Origin: Deltaproteobacteria bacterium
GTDB taxonomy: Bacteria; Desulfobacterota; Deferrisomatia; Deferrisomatales; BM512
Length of the DNA: 64,000 nucleotides
Direction: 5' to 3'
Assembly (NCBI GenBank): GCA_030591565.1
Contig: JAUVAU010000004.1
Location: 1 to 64,000, forward strand
Shown here: piece after piece, positions 57,186 to 64,000 of the stretch
Position numbering within the stretch: the stretch's first letter is position 1
How the letters are laid out: every line of letters begins with the position of its first letter
Made by a program: the position numbers and the translations under genes
Notes under the pieces: generated by a model
Databases searched by the model: none
The model's input: only the letters and a program-made list of their open reading frames with translations
What the model was told of the DNA's origin: nothing

Positions 57186-57803
57186 TTGGACGTTCATTAC
57201 AGGGTTGCAATTTTTGGTTCGGCGAGGCTGATGCCCGAGGACCAGGCGTATCGTGATGTGTTTGAGATCGCCGTCGAGCTTGGCAAGCTGGGCTTCGATG
57301 TCGTCACGGGCGGCGGGCCGGGTTTGATGCAGGCGGCCAATGCGGGCCACAGGGCGGCCGATTCCGAGGCTCATTCCATCGGGCTGAACATTGTTTTGCC
57401 CCATGAGCAGGACTTTAATCCATATCTGGACATAAAGCAGGATTTTGATCGCTTTTCGGGACGGCTCGATACTTTCGTCTCCATTTCCGACGCGGTTATC
57501 GTGGCTCCCGGCGGGGTGGGGACGATACTGGAGCTTTTCTACTCCTGGCAACTGGCGCAGGTAAAACACATCTGCGAGACGCCCATCGTCCTCTTTGGCG
57601 AGATGTGGGGTGGATTGCTCGATTGGCTGACGACCGAGGTGTTGGAGCGTGGTCTTTTCAGCGAGAAGGACTTGAATTCAATCTTCCACGTGAAGTCCCC
57701 CGGTAAGGTGGTCGAGCTGATTGAGAGGATACACGCCGATCGCGCAAAGGTGGAGCATGTGTGCGTCAATTATGAGGTGTACCGTGGTGAACTGGATTTA
57801 TAA
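57186..57803 (+). CDS. LOG family protein (TIGR00730-like)
   Basis: [49 protein letters not shown] start assumed at 57186. Confidence 0.85.
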   Translation: MDVHYRVAIFGSARLMPEDQAYRDVFEIAVELGKLGFDVVTGGGPGLMQAANAGHRAADSEAHSIGLNIVLPHEQDFNPYLDIKQDFDRFSGRLDTFVSISDAVIVAPGGVGTILELFYSWQLAQVKHICETPIVLFGEMWGGLLDWLTTEVLERGLFSEKDLNSIFHVKSPGKVVELIERIHADRAKVEHVCVNYEVYRGELDL

Positions 57804-58702
57804 GCCTTTACTGGCGGCGATTGCGTTGGTCCTTGTCGCGGGCGGGGCCGAGGCCGGGTGGGATTTTTCCAACGCGCTTATTCCCGTAGACGAGATCACC
57901 TCCGGCGGTCCTCCCAAGGATGGCATCCCGGCGCTTACCGATCCCGAGACTAGTAGGGGCGGCAGCGGCGGATTTCCTCTCCGATGGCGAAGTAGTGCTG
58001 GGTGTGGTCCACAACGATGAGGCCAGGGCGTATCCGCTGCGGCTCTTGAGTTGGCATGAGCTGGTGAACGACACCATTGGGGGCAAGCCTGTACTTGTCA
58101 GCTGGTGACCGCTGGCCTATTCCGGTGTGGTCTACGCCCGTGAAGTCAAAGGAAAGGCAAAGAGTTTTGGGGTCTCGGGGCTGCTCTGGAACTCCAACGT
58201 TATGATGTACGACCGCGAGACCGAGTCGCTCTGGTCCCAAGTGCTAAACCGCGCGGTGGCGGGGCCGTTGTCTGGAACCGGGCTGGAGAAGATGGGTTCC
58301 ACCCTGACCAGCTGGGGAAAGTGGAAGAAGAAGTACCCCGCGACACGGGTGGCGACCTTCAACACAGGCCATCGGCGCGATTATTCCGAAGACCCCTACG
58401 CGGACTATTACCAGAGCCGCCGCTCGCTCTTCAGTCGTTTTTTCGGAGGCCCGGGCGAAGAGGACAAGGAGCTGGTGGTCGGGGTGGAGGGCGAGGGGTT
58501 CAAAAAGGCTTATCCGCTCAAGCTGCTGCGTGACAAGAAGAAAATAAGCGATAAAGTCGGCGACGTCGAGCTGCTCCTTGAATACGATACCTCCACCGAC
58601 AGCGTGACCGCCAGGGTTGGCGGCGAGGAGCGGGTGGTGTTGATTGTTTATTGGTTTGTTTGGCGGAGTGTGCATCCGGCCACTACTCGCTACGGGGAAT
58701 AA
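57784..58702 (+). CDS. DUF3179-family protein interrupted by a +1 frameshift (~57950) and an in-frame TGA (58106-58108) at the conserved Cys position; candidate selenoprotein or pseudogene
   Basis: Pieces: [14 protein letters not shown] | [67 protein letters not shown]...[25 protein letters not shown]...[17 protein letters not shown]. Confidence 0.75.
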
Positions 58703-58704
58703 TT

Positions 58705-58835
58705 CATTAAAATTTGGGGAGGCTTCGGCTTTCGCCCAAATGCTGCGTCACCGGCTGCGCGCACGCTCGGCCTGTAGCTCTGCTACTATGCCTCCCGTGT
58801 GCTCACCGGATTCCTTGCCTTTTTGACGAAATCCT
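58705..58835. repeat. R3 degenerate intergenic repeat, copy c
   Basis: ggcttcggctttcgcccaaatgctgcgtcaccggctgcgcgcacgctcggcctgtagctctgctactatgcctcc...ttgcctttttgacgaaatcc. Confidence 0.5.
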
Positions 58836-58844
58836 TTGCCTTTG

Positions 58845-58985
58845 GTTTGTCAGGTAGGGCGACTTCGGCTTTTTCCGTCATATTTACGTCGCGTACTCGT
58901 GGGCTTCGGCTTTCGCCCGTCAAAAACTATACTGCCTAAGTTATCCGCTTGCGCGTCTCCTCGCCGGTCGAAAAAATCCTCTGCT
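58845..58985. repeat. R3 degenerate intergenic repeat, copy d
   Basis: cgacttcggctttttccgtcatatttacgtcgcgtactcgtgggcttcggctttcgcccgtc...ccgcttgcgcgtctcctcgccggtcgaaaaaatcc. Confidence 0.5.
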
Positions 58986-59116
58986 GGGGGGATGCTATAC
59001 CCATTAATCGGCAATCGAACCACTGCCGGGGAATGGCGCGGCTGGCGAGGATGATTTTTTTGGGGTATCCTTGCAACGTTGCCTGAAATTAATTCATTAA
59101 AATTGGAGAGGTTGAA

Positions 59117-59383
59117 ATGAAAAAGATTGTAATTCTTGTTTTGGCGTTGGGTTTTTCTATGTTGGTTTCGATGGGTTTTGCCCAGGGTGAAGGTTCGGCG
59201 ATGGGGCTTTTTGAGGCCAAGTGCTCCAAATGCCACCAAGCCGAGAGGGCCACGTCGACGAAGAAGGACGCGGCGGGCTGGACATCGACCGTCAATCGCA
59301 TGAAGGGCAAGTCACCCGGACACATAAGCGACGTTGAGGCCGAGACCATAATCAAGTATCTGACCGAGAGCTACTCCAGGTAG
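59117..59383 (+). CDS. Small monohaem c-type cytochrome-like protein
   Basis: Signal peptide; CSKCH motif; VNRMKGKSPGHISDVEAETIIKYL. Confidence 0.85.
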   Translation: MKKIVILVLALGFSMLVSMGFAQGEGSAMGLFEAKCSKCHQAERATSTKKDAAGWTSTVNRMKGKSPGHISDVEAETIIKYLTESYSR

Positions 59384-59402
59384 TTTGCTGCTTATTTGCC
59401 TG

Positions 59403-59435
59403 AAAAAGCCCCGGTCGGATGACGGGGCTTTTTTT
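59403..59435 (+). terminator. Rho-independent terminator
   Basis: AAAAAGCCCCG-tcggatga-CGGGGCTTTTTTT. Confidence 0.85.
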
Positions 59436-59595
59436 GTGTGCGCTGCCATTTACTGTGTTGCCGCAGGGTTTGTCGGGTGCGATAATAACGGGTGATATTC
59501 AAACATATTTAAGCCACGCCGAGGCGGTCAGGGCAGAGGCTTTGGCCCCGCCGAGGTGATTAAACCGAGGCTTTAGGTTAGAAGGAGTTCAGACA

Positions 59596-60714
59596 ATGGT
59601 TCGTGTGGGATTTGTGGGCTGGCGCGGTATGGTCGGCTCGGTGCTTATGGAGCGGATGGTCGCCCAGGGCAATTTTTCCGGTTATGAGGCGGTCTTTTTT
59701 TCCACCTCGCAGGTGGGGCAGGCTGCACCTGATTTTGGTGGCGGCGCTGGTGTGCTGGCCGATGGCTATGACCTGAAGACGCTTGGCGGGCTGGACGTTA
59801 TCGTCACCTCCCAGGGTGGCTCCTACACCGAGAAGGTCTACCCGGAGCTGCGGGCCAGCGGCTGGAAGGGCTACTGGATTGATGCGGCCTCGACGTTGCG
59901 CATGAACGACGAAGCCCTGATCGTATTGGACCCAATCAACCGAGACGTGATCGACCGTGGGCTGGACTCCGGGATAAAAAATTTCATCGGCGGCAACTGC
60001 ACCGTGAGCCTCATGCTCATGGCGCTAGGCGGACTCTTCAAGGCGGGGCTGGTTGAGTGGCTCACCTCCATGACCTATCAGGCGGCGTCGGGTGGGGGGG
60101 CCAAGAATATGGAGGAGTTGGCGCACCAGATGGGCGCGTTGACCGACGCTGGTTTGCCCCTATTGAACAACCCCGGCGCAACCGCGCTGGAGCTTGAGGA
60201 GGCGCTGACCGGCGCTATGCGTAGCGAGTCCTTCCCCGACCAGCTTTTTGGCGTTCCTCTGGCCGGTAGCTTGATCCCATGGATCGACCGGCCGATGGAG
60301 AATGGGCAGACCCGCGAAGAGTGGAAGGGGATGAGCGAGTCCAACAAGATCCTTGGCCGCTCGGACAACCCCATACCCATTGACGGCACCTGTGTGCGCA
60401 TCGGCACCATGCGCTGCCACAGCCAGGCGTTCACGGTCAAGCTCACGAATGACGTGCCCTTGGGTGAGCTGGAGCAGATCATCGCAGAGGATAACGACTG
60501 GGTGCGCTTCATCCCCAACGTCAAGGAAGAGACGGTTCGCGAGCTGACCCCCACTGCGGTGACCGGGCGGCTGCACGTACCGGTGGGCAGAGTGCGCAAG
60601 ATGAACCTGGGGCCGGAGTATCTGGCGGCGTTCTCGGTGGGCGACCAGCTCCTGTGGGGCGCGGCCGAGCCCATACGCCGCATGCTGGCGATCGTTTTGG
60701 AGCGTATGGGTTGA
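59596..60714 (+). CDS. asd: Aspartate-semialdehyde dehydrogenase
   Basis: VGFVGWRGMVGSVLMERM, FIGGNCTVSLMLMALGGLF, TYQAASGGGAKNMEEL. Confidence 0.95.
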   Translation: MVRVGFVGWRGMVGSVLMERMVAQGNFSGYEAVFFSTSQVGQAAPDFGGGAGVLADGYDLKTLGGLDVIVTSQGGSYTEKVYPELRASGWKGYWIDAASTLRMNDEALIVLDPINRDVIDRGLDSGIKNFIGGNCTVSLMLMALGGLFKAGLVEWLTSMTYQAASGGGAKNMEELAHQMGALTDAGLPLLNNPGATALELEEALTGAMRSESFPDQLFGVPLAGSLIPWIDRPMENGQTREEWKGMSESNKILGRSDNPIPIDGTCVRIGTMRCHSQAFTVKLTNDVPLGELEQIIAEDNDWVRFIPNVKEETVRELTPTAVTGRLHVPVGRVRKMNLGPEYLAAFSVGDQLLWGAAEPIRRMLAIVLERMG

Positions 60715-60724
60715 GCAGGGTCTG

Positions 60725-61336
60725 TTGATGGGTTCCTTTCTCTCGGTAGTAGCCGGGTTCGCGCCGTTTGCCATCCTCCACTCGCTGCTGTTAACGCAGC
60801 TCGCAAGGGATATCTTTCAGGCAATCTTCGGCCAAAAGGTGTTCAGGCGGTGGTACCGGCTCTGTTACTCCGCTGTCTCGGTCGTGACCTTCGGTGTGTA
60901 CGTGGTCTGGGCGCACACCCTGCCCGACAGCCGCTGGTTTGAACTCTCCGGCGCTGCATACGTGGCGGCATGGGGAGTGCGGATTCTGGGGATGTGGCTG
61001 ATGTACAAGGCCATGTCTCAATTTGGTGTGTTCAGCTTTCTCGGGTTTGACGGGTTGAAAAAATCTACCGGACCCGCCGATGGGTTGGATATCAGCCCGA
61101 TAGTGGCGGTGGGCCCCTATAAATATATCCGTCACCCCATCTATGCGGGGGCTATGCTGTTTCTCTGGGGCGATCCGGTCTGGACGGCGAATAAGGCCGC
61201 CTTCAATCTGGCCGCGACGCTCTATTTGTATCTGGGCAGCAAGCTTGAAGAGGCGAGGCTAACCAAGTTGCATGGCGACGCCTACCGCTCCTACGCCAGG
61301 GAGACGCCCCCCTTCATTCCGCGATTGAAGGAATAA
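60725..61336 (+). CDS. NnrU/isoprenylcysteine methyltransferase-like membrane protein
   Basis: GPYKYIRHPIYAGAMLFLWG, KLEEARLTKLHGDAYRSYARETPPFIP. Confidence 0.75.
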   Translation: MMGSFLSVVAGFAPFAILHSLLLTQLARDIFQAIFGQKVFRRWYRLCYSAVSVVTFGVYVVWAHTLPDSRWFELSGAAYVAAWGVRILGMWLMYKAMSQFGVFSFLGFDGLKKSTGPADGLDISPIVAVGPYKYIRHPIYAGAMLFLWGDPVWTANKAAFNLAATLYLYLGSKLEEARLTKLHGDAYRSYARETPPFIPRLKE

Positions 61337-61411
61337 GGGGTGCACAAGCTTGTTGACATGAAAATGGTGATGGATAGAATTGGAGTATAGTTTTACTGCA
61401 TTCGGGAGAGC

Positions 61412-61978
61412 GTGATGTTCAACTTCGCTGTGTACAGAAAATTTGTGAATATCAACACCGGCAAGAGGGTCCTGCTGCGTCCCCTGCTCGAAGAAGACCA
61501 GAAGCGGCTCTACGAGCTCTTCCAGTCCGCCGAGGAGGAGGATTACAAGTTCCTCAAGGACAACGTCAAGGACCCCTTGACGATAGAGCGATGGATCTCC
61601 AACCTCAACTATTCCAAAGTGCTGCCCCTGGTGGCGTACTGCGAAGAGCGTGTCGTGGGCGACTGCAGCCTGCATCTGAGAAGAAGCTCCCAGCGCCATA
61701 TCGGTGAGATACGCATCTACCTCGCGCCCGATTACCGCAGCGTGGGGCTTGGCTCCAAGATGATCACGGAGGCCGAAGAGGTGGCGCGCAAGCTGGGGTT
61801 GCAGTTCGTGGTGGCGCAGATCATCTTGGACCACGTCGGCCTTATCAAGGCATTCAGGCGACTGGGTTTCGACCTTCGCTGCACCCTCGACGATTACTTC
61901 ATGGGCGCCGACGGGAAGACCTATGACGTGGCCTACCTCATTAAAAGGATCAAGCCGATACAGGAGTTCACCTTCTAG
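61412..61978 (+). CDS. GNAT family N-acetyltransferase
   Basis: VNINTGKRVLLRPLLEEDQKRLYELF; IGEIRIYLAPDYRSVGLGSKMITEAEEVARKLGLQFVVAQII. Confidence 0.85.
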   Translation: MMFNFAVYRKFVNINTGKRVLLRPLLEEDQKRLYELFQSAEEEDYKFLKDNVKDPLTIERWISNLNYSKVLPLVAYCEERVVGDCSLHLRRSSQRHIGEIRIYLAPDYRSVGLGSKMITEAEEVARKLGLQFVVAQIILDHVGLIKAFRRLGFDLRCTLDDYFMGADGKTYDVAYLIKRIKPIQEFTF

Positions 61979-62128
61979 GAGCTTCGTCGAAAAACCCCGG
62001 ATATCCTCCGAGTGACGTTGTCAGGGGCGAAAAATGATCCTCGAAATACTTTTCGGTATGCCTGCGGTCATTTTTCTTCCCTTCCTAGCCCTTGAATGAT
62101 CTTCGGGGTTTCCAGTTTATCGTCGGCT
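61979..62128. repeat. R2 family repeat, copy F (directly abuts GNAT stop codon)
   Basis: AACCCCGGATATCCTCCGAGTGACGTTGTCAGGGGCGAAAAATGATCCTCGAAATACTTTTCGGTATGCCTGCGGTCATTTTTC...CTTCGGGGTT; matches copy E. Confidence 0.85.
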
Positions 62129-62231
62129 GTTTTGCTACAACCACTTAGCACAGCGGCTCGCCGGGAATGGCGGGCTTTTTCATGATGTTCCTCCACCTGT
62201 GTGACGTCGAAGCGTCACGGGAGGCCGTGGG

Positions 62232-62447
62232 ATGAAGATAGAGATAAGGACCGAATGGATCAGGCTGGACCAACTGCTGAAGCTCGCCGACGTGGTGGGC
62301 GGAGGCGGCGAGGCCAAGGTGCGCATCCAGCAGGGTGAGGTGATGGTGGATTCCGAGACCGAGGTGCGCCGGGGCCGCAAGATAAGGGTGGGCCAGTCCA
62401 TAGAGATAGATGGAGCCGTGATTGAAGTCGTGGGGGAAGGCGGCTAG
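62232..62447 (+). CDS. S4-domain RNA-binding protein (YbcJ-like)
   Basis: IRLDQLLKLADVVGGGGEAKVRIQQGEVMVDSETEVRRGRKIRVGQSIEIDG. Confidence 0.88.
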   Translation: MKIEIRTEWIRLDQLLKLADVVGGGGEAKVRIQQGEVMVDSETEVRRGRKIRVGQSIEIDGAVIEVVGEGG

Positions 62448-63134
62448 ATGGGCCAACGGATTCAATCTCTACGCGCAGGCGCGCTGGATGTCGCGCCCAT
62501 ACTGCTCGGCGTGGTCCCCTTCGGCCTTATTTACGGGGTGGCCGCCACCGAAGCGGGGCTTGGCTCGCTCTCGGCTTTCCTGATGAGCTCCATCGTCTTC
62601 GCGGGGGCCGCCCAGCTGGTCATCGTAGACCTCCTTGCCCAGAATGCCGCGTGGCCGGTGATCCTCGTCACCGCATTGGTGATAAACCTGCGCATGGCGA
62701 TGTATGGAGCGTCCCTTGCGCCCCACTTTGCCCACTGGTCCCCCTGGTGGAAGAGGGTGGGAGCTTATCTGGTGACCGATCAGGCGTTTGCCGTCTCGAT
62801 CATCCGCTATGAAAAGCCGATGGCGGAGCTTCCCAAGCGCTGGTACTACTTCGGGGCGGCGGTGGCGCTCTGGCTGGTGTGGCAGTGCTCGACCATGACC
62901 GGCATCGCGCTGGGTGCGACGATTCCCGCTTCCTGGGAGCTGGACTTTGCGGTACCGCTGACTTTCATGGCGCTACTGGTACCCTCGATCAAGGATAGAA
63001 ACTCCATGCTGGCCGCGCTGGGGGCAGGCGTGGCCGCTGCGCTGACCTCCACCATGATCTTCAAGTTGGGGATCATAACCTCGGCGCTGATAGGGGTGCT
63101 GGTGGGTTACTTCGCGGAAGGGAGCGAGAGATGA
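62448..63134 (+). CDS. azlC: AzlC family branched-chain amino acid permease
   Basis: GVVPFGLIYGVAATEAGL, SSIVFAGAAQLVIVDLLAQNAAWPVILVTALVINLRMAMYGASLAPHF. Confidence 0.92.
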   Translation: MGQRIQSLRAGALDVAPILLGVVPFGLIYGVAATEAGLGSLSAFLMSSIVFAGAAQLVIVDLLAQNAAWPVILVTALVINLRMAMYGASLAPHFAHWSPWWKRVGAYLVTDQAFAVSIIRYEKPMAELPKRWYYFGAAVALWLVWQCSTMTGIALGATIPASWELDFAVPLTFMALLVPSIKDRNSMLAALGAGVAAALTSTMIFKLGIITSALIGVLVGYFAEGSER

Positions 63135-63463
63135 TCGCCTCCCAGAGTACAGGAGTGTGGCTGCTGCTCGGCGCGGTGGGCGTGGGCACCTACCTCATTC
63201 GCTATTCCTTTATCGGCATCCTTGGCCGGGCCGAAGTGTCCGAGCGGGTGCAGAGGCTCCTGCGCTACGTGCCCCCCGCCGCGCTGGCCGCGCTGGTAGT
63301 GCCGGGGCTGCTCTTTCGGGGGGACAACCCCGGACTGACGATCCACAACTATCGCCTCCTGGCCGGTTTGCTGGCCGCGACGGTTGCGTGGAAGACCCGG
63401 TCGATCCTCGCTACCATCGCCACGGGGATGTCTGCGCTCTGGCTGTTGCAATGGTTATTCTGA
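63131..63463 (+). CDS. azlD: AzlD family permease subunit
   Basis: GVGTYLIRYSFIGILG...LRYVPPAALAALVVPGLL; overlaps azlC stop. Confidence 0.88.
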   Translation: MIASQSTGVWLLLGAVGVGTYLIRYSFIGILGRAEVSERVQRLLRYVPPAALAALVVPGLLFRGDNPGLTIHNYRLLAGLLAATVAWKTRSILATIATGMSALWLLQWLF

Positions 63464-63484
63464 GGTGTGTTGTACACATGAAAG

Positions 63485-63518
63485 AAGAAGGCCCCGCAGA
63501 ATCTGCGAGGCCTTCTTT
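63485..63518. terminator. Hairpin between convergent genes
   Basis: AAGAAGGCCccGCAGAATCTGCgaGGCCTTCTT. Confidence 0.8.
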
Positions 63519-63547
63519 ACTGAAATGTTTTCAATTTAATCTTCAGG

Positions 63548-64000
63548 TTAGTCCAGTAGAGAGTTGATAAAGCAACCGCCGGAGCTGCTGGAAGTGGCGG
63601 CATCTATTATGTCGTCAACCTCATCAACCTCGCCATCGCAGTCGTTGTCAATCAAGTCAATTATTTCAGTATTGCCGGGATATGCATTCGCTTCCGTGTC
63701 GTCACAGTCAGTGTTGTCAAGCACATACCCTGTAGGTTGGTTGAACGCCATCTGTGAAACCAGGGGGTCACCAAAGCCGTCACCATCAGCATCGGCGTAC
63801 CAGGCGAAAGACGGTAAGGCGGCCACGCTGGCTGTACCAGTGATAAAATCACCCGACACGAGGTCTCTGGCGATGGACTTGACCGTGATGACCAGCGGGT
63901 TGGCACCATCCGTCGCCGCGATGGTGCGATCGTCCCCACTCGTGAGCTGTGCCGCAACTAGCGCGTCCACGCTTGTCACATCAATGGATTCGCCAGTTAC
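63548..64000 (-). CDS. C-terminal part of MopE-type (putative metal-binding motif) protein ending SSSSGGCFINSLLD (N-terminus beyond window)
   Basis: WYADADGDGFGDPLVSQMAFNQPTGYVLDNTDCDDTEANAYPGNTEIIDLIDNDCDGEVDE; frame appears open past window end. Confidence 0.8.
   Translation of the reverse strand, partial: VTGESIDVTSVDALVAAQLTSGDDRTIAATDGANPLVITVKSIARDLVSGDFITGTASVAALPSFAWYADADGDGFGDPLVSQMAFNQPTGYVLDNTDCDDTEANAYPGNTEIIDLIDNDCDGEVDEVDDIIDAATSSSSGGCFINSLLD

Overview
The window is a gene-dense, GC-rich bacterial chromosome segment. Gene content (multihaem cytochromes, ResB/ResC, MopE-type repeats, heme-sensor kinase) suggests a Desulfuromonadales-like Deltaproteobacterium/Desulfobacterota, by inference only. 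Recognisable modules: cytochrome c biogenesis plus multihaem cytochrome, NapH-like Fe-S protein and haem-sensor kinase (0-9 kb); polar amino acid ABC transporter plus KamA-type radical SAM (10.6-14.2 kb); peptidoglycan salvage operon namZ-mpl-(GHL10/parvulin fusion)-ldcA-nagZ-sugar kinase (17-24.4 kb); thiamine genes (24.6-28.2 kb); livFKHMG (28.3-33.2 kb); tgt, LarA-like, Slt and NfnAB-like genes; accessory segment with a RES/Xre toxin-antitoxin pair; secreted S8 protease; tRNA-Sec (56.9 kb) followed by a DUF3179 gene with an in-frame TGA where the family normally has Cys; asd, AzlCD. Three intergenic repeat families are present. Two show compensatory base changes in hairpins between copies, and one copy supplies the C-terminal codons of thiC. 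Strongest leads: the DUF3179/UGA gene beside tRNA-Sec, the two structured repeat families, and the glycosidase-parvulin fusion lipoprotein.
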